Shown in pieces: positions 33,782 to 42,520 of a stretch of 64,000 nucleotides of DNA. The first letter of the stretch is position 1. Every line of letters starts with the position of its first letter. The stretch is from NCBI GenBank assembly GCA_949290355.1, contig CASERN010000011.1:372001-436000 (forward strand), read 5' to 3'. The notes under the pieces are model-generated. The model was given only the letters and a program-made list of their open reading frames with translations, was not told where the DNA came from and searched no databases. The DNA comes from an uncultured bacterium. Lineage in GTDB: Bacteria > Cyanobacteriota > Vampirovibrionia > Gastranaerophilales > Gastranaerophilaceae. The position numbers and the translations under genes are program-made.

Positions 33782-34766
33782 TGCTAAGTTCCTTATAAAT
33801 GTTTTGTTTTAGTGTATTTCTAGCGCTTTGCCTTTTCTTTTCGCTAATTTTAGCGATATGTTTGTTGTGTATAAATTTTTTAGAATTTTCTTCTTTTTTG
33901 CCTTCATATTTTATTCGTTCTTTATATTCTTTGGCTTCATCAATTAAGGCAAGATAACTTTCATATCTTGTAGAATCTATTTTATCTATATTATTTAGGA
34001 CATTACATTCATCTTCGTTGATGTGTAAGCAGTCAGAGTACTTACATTCATTTCTGTATTTTGCTATGTCATCAAATAAAAGATCTACATTCGCCGGTAA
34101 AATAAAATCAAATTTTACGTTGCTGAATCCTGGAGTATCTACAATTCTTGAAGTGTCATTAAGTTTTATAATTTCGCAATGCCTTGTAGTATGGGTCCCT
34201 CTGAGAGTTTTTTCGCTAACTTGTTTTGTCCTTAGGCGTAGGTCTGGGTTAATTGCATTAATAAGACTTGATTTCCCTACACCTGAATTTCCGCATAATA
34301 CACTAGTTTTGCCTTCAAGTAGTTTTTCAAAATTTTTTATCCCGTTATTTTCGGTTGCAGATGTGTACACTATTTTGTATCCTAACGGGGCATATATCTT
34401 TTTTATTTTATCTCTTAATTGTTTGTCCCATTTTAAGTCTTCTTTATTAAAGCAAAGTATTGTAGGAATATTATAATAATTAGCAAGTGCTATGTATCTG
34501 TTTAATTGATGAAGATCTAAATCAGGTTGTTTTAATGCTGATACAATTATAATTTGGTCAATATTTGCAACGCTTGGACGTTTTATGAAATTCTTTCTGT
34601 TTATGATATTTGTAATTACACCATTTTCAAATTCTACAAAATCACCTACAAGAATTTTTTCTTTTTGTTTTTTCAAGACTTCTCTAATTTTGCATTCAAA
34701 AGAGTTTACGCCATCATCAACGTAATAAAAGTCTGAATGAATTTTATAAATTTGTCCTACAACCAT
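33768..34766 (-). CDS. rsgA: Ribosome small subunit-dependent GTPase A
   Basis: RsgA checks the decoding site during 30S maturation. The 332-residue protein has an N-terminal OB fold, a circularly permuted GTPase domain in G4-G1-G3 order (CFNKEDL; GNSGVGKSSLIN; DTPGFSNVKF), and a C-terminal zinc motif CKYSDCLHINEDEC. A basic tail of about 40 residues (KEENSKKFIHNKHIAKISEK and on) is longer than usual. The likely -10 box TAGAAT lies 9 nt before the ATG with no Shine-Dalgarno sequence. It is co-translated with ispA. Confidence 0.96.
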   Translation of the reverse strand: MVVGQIYKIHSDFYYVDDGVNSFECKIREVLKKQKEKILVGDFVEFENGVITNIINRKNFIKRPSVANIDQIIIVSALKQPDLDLHQLNRYIALANYYNIPTILCFNKEDLKWDKQLRDKIKKIYAPLGYKIVYTSATENNGIKNFEKLLEGKTSVLCGNSGVGKSSLINAINPDLRLRTKQVSEKTLRGTHTTRHCEIIKLNDTSRIVDTPGFSNVKFDFILPANVDLLFDDIAKYRNECKYSDCLHINEDECNVLNNIDKIDSTRYESYLALIDEAKEYKERIKYEGKKEENSKKFIHNKHIAKISEKKRQSARNTLKQNIYKELSNEDE

Positions 34767-34792
34767 TGTGTAATTATTCTATCACAAAAAAC

Positions 34793-35347
34793 TTATCTAA
34801 TTGTTTGAACAAAATCAGGAATTTTATTTTTAGCTGTTTGCATTTGTACATATTGTTCTTTTAGCTTTACTTTTTCTTCTTGGGATGCGTTTTTCGCTTT
34901 TTCATTCATTTGATCATAAAGCTCTTTTTCAATTTTGTTCCCTTTTATGTAAATATCCATATCTTTACGTTTTTTAAATGCATTTATATTACCGTTATAA
35001 TTGATATTAGGAGCTTTAAAAATTGTGTAAAGTAAAGCAACTCCTCCGATAAAAGCAGCAATAAGTCCAACAAAGACACCAAAAGTAAGCATAAGCTTTT
35101 TGTTTGTGGATACTTGTCTTTTTTGTTTGTTTACAATTCTTTCTGCATTATTCCCAAATATTTCTGCTATAGTATCTCCATCCGCAAGCTCTGCAAGACA
35201 ACTGCCTCCAAGTCCTAATCCTGCAATAAAAGTAGCTTTTACAAGCTTTGCTTTTTCTCCGGTTTTAGATATTGGGTTATTATCTTTGTTGGATGACTGT
35301 TTATTTTGTGTAAATGAGTAGCTGTTATTGATTGCGCTTATTCTCAT
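34793..35347 (-). CDS. Hypothetical two-helix membrane protein (MRISAIN N-terminus)
   Basis: This is a 184-residue protein of unknown function. It begins MRISAINNSYSFTQNKQSSN, then has a Gly/Ala hydrophobic segment at about 38-60 and a clear membrane helix at about 85-110 (LTFGVFVGLIAAFIGGVALL). The C-terminal part is charged and helical. It follows the 155-residue paralogue directly (TAAATG), whose last codons contain its AAAGGAG ribosome binding site. The shared M(K/R)ISAIN start and two-helix plan suggest the pair arose by duplication. They may form one membrane complex. Confidence 0.75.
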   Translation of the reverse strand: MRISAINNSYSFTQNKQSSNKDNNPISKTGEKAKLVKATFIAGLGLGGSCLAELADGDTIAEIFGNNAERIVNKQKRQVSTNKKLMLTFGVFVGLIAAFIGGVALLYTIFKAPNINYNGNINAFKKRKDMDIYIKGNKIEKELYDQMNEKAKNASQEEKVKLKEQYVQMQTAKNKIPDFVQTIR

Positions 35348-35815
35348 TTATACTCCTTTGATAAGCATACCATTACCTTTATTTGCCATTTGAACAGATG
35401 TGTAATGGTTAATTTTTTGATCCAGAGAAACATCTTCGTCTTTGACTTCTTTATCTACTTCTTCTATTATATTTGATTTTAATTCTCTATCACGTGAGAA
35501 TACATCCATTTCTTTTTCTCTTGTAAATGCTTTTACTTTTGTGTCGTAAATCTTTGCCGGCAGTGTTAGAGCTAAAGTAAGCAACCCTGCAGCAGCTCCA
35601 ATTCCGCCTAATTTTATCCCTCTGTTTTTAATTCCTGATTTAATAAAGCAACTTCCAATACCTGCAGCTGTTGCACCCACTATAGCACTTCCTCCAATTG
35701 AGCCCCAGATTGCAAGACCTTTTTCTGTACCTCTATTAATTGGGTTTTCATAATCATTCTTTTTTGATGTAAATTGTGGTTTTGGACAACATTTGTTAAT
35801 AGCAGAAATTTTCAT
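35348..35815 (-). CDS. Hypothetical two-helix membrane protein (MKISAIN N-terminus)
   Basis: This is a 155-residue protein of unknown function. It begins MKISAINKCCPKPQFTSKKN and has two Gly/Ala-rich hydrophobic segments, at about 33-58 (LAIWGSIGGSAIVGATAAGI) and 65-88 (IKLGGIGAAAGLLTLALTLP). A charged, probably helical C-terminal region follows. There is a good ribosome binding site (GAGGAG) before the ATG. It is the first gene of a two-gene unit with its paralogue at 34793. The N-terminal motif, with Phe-Thr-Ser-Lys after about 15 residues, resembles the starts of other lineage-specific small proteins in this window. Confidence 0.75.
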   Translation of the reverse strand: MKISAINKCCPKPQFTSKKNDYENPINRGTEKGLAIWGSIGGSAIVGATAAGIGSCFIKSGIKNRGIKLGGIGAAAGLLTLALTLPAKIYDTKVKAFTREKEMDVFSRDRELKSNIIEEVDKEVKDEDVSLDQKINHYTSVQMANKGNGMLIKGV

Positions 35816-35922
35816 AATTTTATACTCCTCATTTGTATTTTATGTCTGGTATTTATATAATACTCTGAAATAAAAATTTTTGTTAGTATGTTAATAATTT
35901 TAGTCTGGATTGTAACAATTAT

Positions 35923-35950
35923 TTGAAGTTTTTGATGTTTATGGTATCAT
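35923..35950 (+). promoter_or_regulatory. Probable promoter of efp
   Basis: TTGAAG (35923-35928), 16-bp spacer, TATCAT (35945-35950), 45 bp before the efp ATG, which has its own AAAGGGGAA ribosome binding site. Confidence 0.5.
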
Positions 35951-35994
35951 CAACTTACATAGAATGATTATATTATTTAAAAAAGGGGAAAAAT

Positions 35995-36552
35995 ATGATT
36001 TCAGTAAATGATTTAAAAACAGGCTTAACGCTTCAATTAGACAACGGTTTGTGGTCTGTTGTTGAATTTTTACACGTAAAACCGGGTAAAGGTGCAGCTT
36101 TTGTAAGATCAAAACTTAAAAATGTTGAAACAGGTCAGGTTGTTGAAAAAACATTCAGAGCCGGTGAAAAAGTTGCAAAAGCAATGCTTGACAGACGTGA
36201 AATGCAATATTTATATAAAGAAGGCAAAGAGTACGTTATGATGGATAACGAAACTTATGAACAGCTTCAGTTAACAGAAGATCAAATTGGTGAAGGCATT
36301 AAATACTTGAAAGAAAATATGATTGTACAAGTGTTAATGCATGATTCAAGAATTATTGGGGTTGATCTTCCTGCTCACGTTATTTTGGAAGTTACAGACA
36401 CTCCTCCATCTGAAAAGGGAAATACTGCTCAGGGCGGTACAAAACCTGCTACTTTAGAAACTGGTGCAGTTGTTAACGTTCCGTTCTTTATTTCTAATGG
36501 AGACAAAATCAGAGTTGATACAAGAACTAATGAGTATTTAGATAGAGCATAA
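35995..36552 (+). CDS. efp: Elongation factor P
   Basis: EF-P relieves ribosome stalling at proline runs. The 185-residue protein contains the KOW-like N-terminal domain with [16 protein letters not shown], where the Lys of the PGKG loop is the modification site. The OB domains follow, with the C-terminal signature [17 protein letters not shown]. The length is standard. A good ribosome binding site precedes the ATG. It is followed within 30 bp by accB, the efp-accB-accC order also seen in cyanobacteria and Firmicutes. Confidence 0.98.
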   Translation: MISVNDLKTGLTLQLDNGLWSVVEFLHVKPGKGAAFVRSKLKNVETGQVVEKTFRAGEKVAKAMLDRREMQYLYKEGKEYVMMDNETYEQLQLTEDQIGEGIKYLKENMIVQVLMHDSRIIGVDLPAHVILEVTDTPPSEKGNTAQGGTKPATLETGAVVNVPFFISNGDKIRVDTRTNEYLDRA

Positions 36553-36579
36553 CTCTGAGAAATGTTTAAGAAAGGCAAA

Positions 36580-37038
36580 ATGATGAAATTTGATATAGAC
36601 TATATAGAAAAATTAGCAAAAGTATTAGCTGATAACTCTTTAACAGAAATATCTTTAGAAGATGGTGAACAGGCTATTACTTTAAGAAATGAAGTTGTAG
36701 GTGTTGCAGCAGCTCCTTCTATTGTATCAGCTCCTGCTCCTCAAACTCCACAACCTCAGACTGTACAGCCTTCAGCTCCTGCTGAACAAAAAGAAGCCAA
36801 AAAAGGCAAACCTTTGACTTCTCCAATGGTTGGTACTTTTTATTCTGCGCCTTCTCCTGATGCAGATTCATTTGTTAAAGTCGGACAAACAATAAAAGAA
36901 GGCGATGTAGTTTGTATTGTAGAAGCAATGAAACTAATGAATGAAATAGAATCAGAATTTTCTGGAAAAATTACAGAAATTTGTGTCCAAGATGGACAGC
37001 CTGTCGAATTTGGTCAGGTTTTAATGTATATAGAATAA
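36580..37038 (+). CDS. accB: Biotin carboxyl carrier protein of acetyl-CoA carboxylase
   Basis: AccB carries biotin for acetyl-CoA carboxylase, the first step of fatty acid synthesis. The N-terminal helix (FDIDYIEKLAKVLADNSLTE) is followed by a Pro/Ala linker (about 45-75) and the biotinyl domain with EAMKLMNEI, where Lys near residue 118 is biotinylated. I chose the ATG at 36580 with a GAAAGG ribosome binding site; an ATG 18 bp upstream is also open. A terminator-like hairpin lies between it and accC. Confidence 0.96.
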   Translation: MMKFDIDYIEKLAKVLADNSLTEISLEDGEQAITLRNEVVGVAAAPSIVSAPAPQTPQPQTVQPSAPAEQKEAKKGKPLTSPMVGTFYSAPSPDADSFVKVGQTIKEGDVVCIVEAMKLMNEIESEFSGKITEICVQDGQPVEFGQVLMYIE

Positions 37039-37049
37039 AGATATTTATT

Positions 37050-37083
37050 GGTTGGGCAAATAAAAATTTGTCCAACCTTTTTT
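37050..37083 (+). terminator. Terminator-like hairpin between accB and accC
   Basis: GGTTGGGCAAAT (37050-37061) pairs with ATTTGTCCAACC (37066-37077, one G-T pair) around AAAA and is followed by six T. It has every feature of an intrinsic terminator but ends only 15 bp before the accC start, so accC must rely on read-through. Confidence 0.8.
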
Positions 37084-37098
37084 ACAAGGAAGTAGGAT

Positions 37099-38457
37099 AT
37101 GTTTAGAAAAGTATTAATTGCAAACCGCGGGGAAATTGCAGTCAGAATTATAAGAGCTTGTAGAGAAATTGGTATTCCAACAGTAGCTATTTATTCTCAA
37201 GCTGATGCAAATTCTCTTCATGTAAGACTTGCAACAGAAGCATATTGTATAGGACCTGCTCAAAGTTCCAAGAGTTATTTGAGTATTCCTGCAATTATTT
37301 CTGCAGCGATTGTATCAGGTGCAGATGCAATTCACCCAGGATACGGTTTTATGTCCGAAAGAGCTGATTTCGCAGAAATTTGTGCAAAACATGGTATAAA
37401 ATTTATCGGACCTACTGCAGAAGCTATGAGAAAGATGGGTGATAAAGCTACAGCGCGTAAAACAATGATAGAAAACAACGTACCTGTTACTCCTGGTACT
37501 GGAATTTTGAAAACTCCAGAAGAAGTTAAAGAATTTGCTCATAAGGTAGGTTACCCTATTATATTGAAAGCTACAGCAGGCGGTGGCGGCAAGGGTATGA
37601 GAATTTGCAGAAGCGATGATGATGTAGAAACTAATATGAATCTTTGTCAATCTGAAGCTCAAAGTTTCTTTGGAAATCCTGATGTTTATGCAGAAAAGTA
37701 TCTGGAAAATCCTCGTCATATAGAAGTTCAAATTCTAGCAGATCAATATGGAAATGTTGTTCACTTAGGTGAAAGAGATTGTTCTATTCAAAGACGTCAT
37801 CAAAAGTTGTTGGAAGAAGCTCCTTCTCCTGCGATAGATGAAGAAACAAGAAAAGAAATGGGTGCAGCTGCAGTAAGAGCTGCAAAGGCTATAAATTACG
37901 AAAGCGCAGGAACTTGTGAATTCTTACTTGACCATGACGGTAAATGGTATTTTATGGAAATGAATACCAGAATACAGGTTGAACATTGTGTTACTGAAAT
38001 GATTTCTAATGTTGACTTGGTAAGAGAACAGATTATGATAGCATCCGGCGAAAAACTTGATTTCACTCAAGATGAAATTATGTTACGCGGTCATGCAATT
38101 GAATGTCGTATAAATGCTGAAAATCCTGAAAAAGACTTTATGCCAAATCCTGGAACAATTACCGGATATGTTACTCCCGGTGGTTTTGGTGTAAGAGTTG
38201 ATTCTCACGCATATCAAGATTATAAAATTCCTCCATACTATGATTCAATGATTGGAAAATTAATATGCTGGGGTAGAACGAGAAATGAAGCAAGACGCAG
38301 AATGTATAGAGCATTGAAAGAATATGTGATTACTGGCGTTGAAACTACAATTCCGTTCCATCAAGCTATAATTGAAGATCCTGTGTTTATGAGCGGTAAC
38401 TTTAATACTGGATTTATTGAGGACTTTTATAAACGAACAGGAAAAGACACAAAATAA
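37099..38457 (+). CDS. accC: Biotin carboxylase subunit of acetyl-CoA carboxylase
   Basis: AccC carboxylates the biotin of AccB using ATP and bicarbonate. The 452-residue protein starts [20 protein letters not shown] and has the ATP-grasp features [40 protein letters not shown] and the C-terminal [16 protein letters not shown]. Length and order of motifs are normal. The ribosome binding site AAGGAAG overlaps the end of the preceding hairpin region. The carboxyltransferase genes accA and accD are not in the window. A strong terminator follows. Confidence 0.98.
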   Translation: MFRKVLIANRGEIAVRIIRACREIGIPTVAIYSQADANSLHVRLATEAYCIGPAQSSKSYLSIPAIISAAIVSGADAIHPGYGFMSERADFAEICAKHGIKFIGPTAEAMRKMGDKATARKTMIENNVPVTPGTGILKTPEEVKEFAHKVGYPIILKATAGGGGKGMRICRSDDDVETNMNLCQSEAQSFFGNPDVYAEKYLENPRHIEVQILADQYGNVVHLGERDCSIQRRHQKLLEEAPSPAIDEETRKEMGAAAVRAAKAINYESAGTCEFLLDHDGKWYFMEMNTRIQVEHCVTEMISNVDLVREQIMIASGEKLDFTQDEIMLRGHAIECRINAENPEKDFMPNPGTITGYVTPGGFGVRVDSHAYQDYKIPPYYDSMIGKLICWGRTRNEARRRMYRALKEYVITGVETTIPFHQAIIEDPVFMSGNFNTGFIEDFYKRTGKDTK

Positions 38458-38458
38458 C

Positions 38459-38490
38459 AAAAAAGCCGAAGTTTTATCTTCGGCTTTTTT
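38459..38490 (+). terminator. Terminator after accC
   Basis: AAAAAAGCCGAAG (38459-38471) pairs with CTTCGGCTTTTTT (38478-38490) around a 6-nt loop, starting right after the accC stop. Confidence 0.93.
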
Positions 38491-38578
38491 GTATTTGAAA
38501 TAATATTTAATAAATAGATTGAAAGTTTAGCGTTAATATGTTACAATTATAGTAGCTATTTGTGTGTGAGGTTTTTGT

Positions 38579-38977
38579 ATGGCAGGAATAAATCTATTTT
38601 ACAATTTTACTAATCCTATTGAAAAGCAAAAAGAACAACAAAGACAAGCTTTGATAAATAAGAATTATAATGAAATTTATGCTCATGAAATGGCTCACAA
38701 GTCTGCTGGAGGCAGCTTGGCAGGTTCTATTGTTATTGAGCGAAATTCTGATGGAATTCCTGTAGGCGGTCATGTAGATATAAAAATGCCATCTTTGGAC
38801 CCTAATAATCCACAAAAAACAATTAATGATGCCAATACTGTAATCAAATCAGCTATGGCTCCATCTGATCCATCCGATCAAGATTATAGAGTTGCAGCGC
38901 AGGCTCAAAGTATAAAAATGCAAGCTCAGGCTGTTAAAGATAAAAACGTGGGAAATAAACTTGATTATAACGCATAA
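38579..38977 (+). CDS. Putative metalloprotease, SprA-related / CJM1_0395 family
   Basis: The 132-residue protein contains H36-E37-x-x-H40 in IYAHEMAHKSAGG, then an IPVGGHVDI segment, an NPQKTINDANTVIKSAMAPSDP segment and QDYRVAAQAQ. This succession matches the SprA-related putative metalloprotease family known to me from epsilonproteobacteria and others. Those members usually carry a longer N-terminus, so this one is the core only. No signal peptide is present. The substrate is unknown. It is between accC and the MATE exporter on the same strand with its own likely promoter. Confidence 0.8.
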   Translation: MAGINLFYNFTNPIEKQKEQQRQALINKNYNEIYAHEMAHKSAGGSLAGSIVIERNSDGIPVGGHVDIKMPSLDPNNPQKTINDANTVIKSAMAPSDPSDQDYRVAAQAQSIKMQAQAVKDKNVGNKLDYNA

Positions 38978-38989
38978 TTTATTTTGTGA

Positions 38990-38995
38990 TATAAT
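38990..38995 (+). promoter_or_regulatory. -10 box close to the MATE exporter start
   Basis: TATAAT is followed by 9 nt and then the ATG at 39005. No Shine-Dalgarno sequence fits, which suggests a leaderless or nearly leaderless mRNA. The box begins 13 bp after the stop of the upstream gene. Confidence 0.5.
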
Positions 38996-39004
38996 CATGC
39001 TCGT

Positions 39005-40318
39005 ATGAGTACCCAATTTAAGTATTATGCAAAAGAGCTTTTGAATATAGCTTTCCCAATTATTATGGGAAATCTTGGTTTTATACTTATTGGAGCTGGT
39101 GATGTTTTAGTTGCTGGTCATCATTCTACTGATACTTTGGCGGCAATAAGTATAGCAACTGCAATAACTAATTGTATTCAGACTTTTGGCATTGGTTTGA
39201 TTGCAAGTGTATCACCTTTGTTATCAAATTTCAGAGGTGAAAAAAAATCTGCGAAAAAATATTTTTTCCCAACTATCAGGTTTTCTATGCTTTTAGCATT
39301 TATTGTAATGTTTGCAGTTCTTGCAGTTATACCATTGATTGATTATTTGAAATTTGAGCCACGTCTTGTCCCAATGATAAAGGAGTATGTATTTGTTACT
39401 GCATTTGCAACGTTTGGCGGCTATTTGCATGCTGCATTGAAAGAATTTCTTCAAGCTTTTGAAATTGTGTTGTTCCCTAATTTGGTTACAGTTTTTTCAG
39501 TATTTTTAAATATTGCTTTGAATGTTGTGTTAGTATTTGGGTTGGGGCCTATACCATCTTTAGGAGTTTTGGGCTTAGCTGTTGCAAGTTTTATAGTAAG
39601 ATATTTTATGGGAATTGCTCTTTTAATTTATTGTTTTAGAGTAATGAATTTTAATGATTATAAAGACTTTGAATATTATAAATCTTTGATAAAAATTGGA
39701 ATACCTATTTCTTGCGCTATTATGGTAGAATTTGTAGCTTTTAATAGTATTGCAATAATTATGGGCAGGGTATCAGGAGTATATGCAGCAGCTCAAAATT
39801 TGGTTTGTACTTTAACTACAATTTCATTTATGGTTCCTCTGGCAATATCAAACGCAATTGCAGTAAAGGTCGGTTTCGCAAATGGAGCTAATAACATAAA
39901 AGATTTAAAAAAATATTCTTTTGTTGGGATTGTAATGTCTGTTGGTTTTATGATGTGTAGTGCTTTTATATTTGCGACATTACCTGATTTCCTTGTAAGA
40001 TTGTTTACTCAAGATAATTTATTGATTGGTATATCAATTCCTATTTTATATATAATGGCTGTTTTTCAGATTTTTGACGGATTGCAGGTGGCTATGTCTG
40101 GAATTTTTAAGGGAATAAAACGTACAGGAATTGTTTTGCTTTCAAATTTTGTAGCTTATTGGCTGATATCAATACCTTTGGGATGTACATTGGCTTTTAA
40201 ATATCATTTGAATTTACGTGGTTTTTGGTTTGGTTTAATGACTGCGGCAGTTATTTTGTGTGTGATGATGTCAGTTATGTTGTTAAAAAGCATAAAAAAA
40301 ATGGAAACTGTTAAATAG
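39005..40318 (+). CDS. MATE-family multidrug/toxin efflux transporter
   Basis: The 437-residue protein has about twelve membrane helices in two similar halves and begins with the MATE-like ELLNIAFPIIMGNLGFILIG. The following AGDVLVAGHHSTDTLAAISI corresponds to the conserved helix 1-2 region, and GALNVVLVFGLG-like and GVLGLAVAS segments occur near 175-195. MATE proteins export cationic drugs or metabolites using a sodium or proton gradient. The natural substrate is not predictable. A -10 box lies 9 nt before the ATG. Confidence 0.92.
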   Translation: MSTQFKYYAKELLNIAFPIIMGNLGFILIGAGDVLVAGHHSTDTLAAISIATAITNCIQTFGIGLIASVSPLLSNFRGEKKSAKKYFFPTIRFSMLLAFIVMFAVLAVIPLIDYLKFEPRLVPMIKEYVFVTAFATFGGYLHAALKEFLQAFEIVLFPNLVTVFSVFLNIALNVVLVFGLGPIPSLGVLGLAVASFIVRYFMGIALLIYCFRVMNFNDYKDFEYYKSLIKIGIPISCAIMVEFVAFNSIAIIMGRVSGVYAAAQNLVCTLTTISFMVPLAISNAIAVKVGFANGANNIKDLKKYSFVGIVMSVGFMMCSAFIFATLPDFLVRLFTQDNLLIGISIPILYIMAVFQIFDGLQVAMSGIFKGIKRTGIVLLSNFVAYWLISIPLGCTLAFKYHLNLRGFWFGLMTAAVILCVMMSVMLLKSIKKMETVK

Positions 40319-40357
40319 CATATATTTATGTTATCATTGTTATGAATGGAGGAAATA

Positions 40358-40828
40358 ATGCATACAGAAGAAAGAACATTTGTGGCTATAAAACCTGACG
40401 GCGTTAAAAGAGGGCTTGTAGGTGAAATAATTAGCCGTTTTGAAAAAAAAGGTTATAAATTGATTGGTATGAAAATGCTTCAAGTAACAGAAGAAATTGC
40501 TGCAAAGCATTATGCTGAACATATTGGAAAACCTTTTTATCCAAATTTAGTAAAATATATTACAAGTGGTCCTATTGTTGCAATGGTATTCCAAGGTTAT
40601 AAAGCTGTTCAAGGGGTTCGTCATTTATTAGGTGTAACTGATCCTTGTGAAGCCGATGTGGGATCAATTAGGGCAGATTATGCGCAATTGAAAGAATATA
40701 ACACTGTACATGGTTCTGATAGTATTGAAAGTGCTAAAAGAGAAATTGATATATACTTTACTCCGGAAGAACTTTGTTCAAATTATAAAAATATGTTGGA
40801 ATTAGTTACAGAGGATGTAGATGAGTAA
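40358..40828 (+). CDS. ndk: Nucleoside diphosphate kinase
   Basis: Ndk balances nucleoside triphosphates through a phosphohistidine. The 156-residue protein starts MHTEERTFVAIKPDGVKRGL and carries the active-site block NTVHGSDSIESAKREI (His near 118). I chose the ATG at 40358, which has a GGAGG ribosome binding site; an ATG 12 bp upstream lies before that site. Its stop overlaps the tgt start by one base (TAATG). Confidence 0.97.
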   Translation: MHTEERTFVAIKPDGVKRGLVGEIISRFEKKGYKLIGMKMLQVTEEIAAKHYAEHIGKPFYPNLVKYITSGPIVAMVFQGYKAVQGVRHLLGVTDPCEADVGSIRADYAQLKEYNTVHGSDSIESAKREIDIYFTPEELCSNYKNMLELVTEDVDE

Positions 40829-41952
40829 TGCGTGATTGTGCTCTCGATAATTTTAATTATGATTTGATTCATGTTTGTAAGCAAACAGGCGCCAGAGCAG
40901 GTGTTTTGACAACTCCGCATGGAATGATTAAAACTCCAATATTCATGCCGGTTGGGACTAATTCTGCTGTAAAAGCTCTTACTTCTGATCAGATTATGGA
41001 TACGGGAGCACAGATTATGCTTTCTAATTCTTATCATCTTTATTTACGTGCAGGATCTAAATTGATAAAACAATTTGGAGGGATTCATGAATGGATGAAT
41101 TGGCATAAACCTGTTTTGACAGATTCAGGTGGATTTCAGGTCTTTTCATTAAGCCATCTTAATAAGATTACAGAAGATGGTGTTGAATTTAGAGATCCTA
41201 AAGATGGTAAAAAACATTTTATTAATCCTGAAGTATCAATGGAAATTCAACAGGATATTGGGGCTGATATAATTATGGCATTTGACCAGTGTGCTCCTTT
41301 CCCTTGTGATTATGATATGGCTAAAAAAGCTATGGAGCGTACTCATCGTTGGTTAGAAAGATGTTTTAAGGCTAAAACTAATCCAAGACAAGCTCTTTTC
41401 CCTATTGTTCAGGGAGCTTTTTATGATGATTTAAGACGTGAAAGTGCTGCGGTTATTTCATCTTATGATGCTGTAGGTTATGCAATAGGAGGATTGAGTG
41501 TCGGTGAAACAAAAGATATTATGAATCATTTTGTTGAATTTACTGCGCCGTTGTTACCGAATAACAAACCTCGTTACCTAATGGGAGTTGGTACTCCTGA
41601 AGATTTATTAGATGGTATCAAACGAGGTGTTGATATGTTTGATTGTGTTTTACCAACAAGAAATGCTCGTCATGGATCATTTTTTACTTGGAATGGAAAA
41701 TCAAATATTAAAACAAAACAATATTATGATGATGACAAACCTTTGGTTGAAGGTTGTAATTGTTATGCTTGCAAAAATCATTCAAGAGCTTATATAAGAC
41801 ATCTTTGGAGATGTGGTGAGGCGACTGCTGCAACTTTACTTTCAATTCATAATATTAAATTTTTGGTTGATTTCTCGCAAAAATGCCGAGAGGCTATTTT
41901 AAATGACAGATTTGGTGATTTTTATAACGAACATTATAAAAATTTAGTTTAA
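40828..41952 (+). CDS. tgt: tRNA-guanine transglycosylase
   Basis: Tgt exchanges guanine 34 for preQ1 in tRNAs with GUN anticodons, in queuosine synthesis. The 374-residue protein has TDSGGFQVFSL with the catalytic Asp region, FDQCAPFPCDY, IGGLSVGETK, FDCVLPTRNARHG and the zinc site CNCYACKNHSRAYIRH. It is coupled to ndk by a TAATG overlap. Queuosine biosynthesis genes are not adjacent, so preQ1 could be made elsewhere or salvaged. Confidence 0.97.
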   Translation: MRDCALDNFNYDLIHVCKQTGARAGVLTTPHGMIKTPIFMPVGTNSAVKALTSDQIMDTGAQIMLSNSYHLYLRAGSKLIKQFGGIHEWMNWHKPVLTDSGGFQVFSLSHLNKITEDGVEFRDPKDGKKHFINPEVSMEIQQDIGADIIMAFDQCAPFPCDYDMAKKAMERTHRWLERCFKAKTNPRQALFPIVQGAFYDDLRRESAAVISSYDAVGYAIGGLSVGETKDIMNHFVEFTAPLLPNNKPRYLMGVGTPEDLLDGIKRGVDMFDCVLPTRNARHGSFFTWNGKSNIKTKQYYDDDKPLVEGCNCYACKNHSRAYIRHLWRCGEATAATLLSIHNIKFLVDFSQKCREAILNDRFGDFYNEHYKNLV

Positions 41953-42446
41953 TTACTTTTTATATCTGTATTTTGTTTTTGTGTTTTAAGATATGTTTTT
42001 GCAAATTCATATCCGCCTATTGCAGAAACAACTATTCCTGCTGAAACTTTTGCAGAAGTGCTTATATATTTAAGAGGTTTGTTAATTAGATCACTTATTA
42101 GGAGTTTTTGTTTGAGAATTTTAGGAAGTCCTTTGAAAAGCAGGTTGGAAAACATTATTGCTCCTCCTAAAATCCCTCCATATATTACAGTTGCTCCTAT
42201 TGCTTTAAAATATTCTCCTGTTTTTACAAATGTTTTGCAAAAGTTAATAATTTTTTCTTTTGTATTTTGTGGTTTATTAGATGTTGTATTATTATTTATA
42301 CCTTTTTCAAAGGTATCTTTTTCATTAATATTTGGCTCTATAATTTTTTCAGAGGAAGAATTTATATTTTCCTCAGAGGTATTTTGAGGTTTAACATTAA
42401 TATTTTGTGTTTGAATTGCAGAATTACCTACACTATTTATTTCCAT
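41949..42446 (-). CDS. Hypothetical two-helix membrane protein (MEINSVG N-terminus)
   Basis: This 165-residue protein is of unknown function. The first 65 residues are Asn/Thr/Glu-rich and probably disordered, after the start MEINSVGNSAIQTQNINVKP. Two hydrophobic segments follow at about 80-100 (IGATVIYGGILGGAIMFSNL) and 130-150 (SAKVSAGIVVSAIGGYEFAK). The short N-terminal motif and the late pair of Gly/Ala helices resemble the proteins at 34793 and 35348. It is convergent with tgt and overlaps it by 4 bp. A GGAGG ribosome binding site precedes the ATG. Confidence 0.7.
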   Translation of the reverse strand: MEINSVGNSAIQTQNINVKPQNTSEENINSSSEKIIEPNINEKDTFEKGINNNTTSNKPQNTKEKIINFCKTFVKTGEYFKAIGATVIYGGILGGAIMFSNLLFKGLPKILKQKLLISDLINKPLKYISTSAKVSAGIVVSAIGGYEFAKTYLKTQKQNTDIKSN

Positions 42447-42520
42447 ATTTGTACCTCCTGTTTGTATTTAAAACAAAAAGGAGTAAAATTTGTTAATATA
42501 TAAATAAATTTTTACAAATA

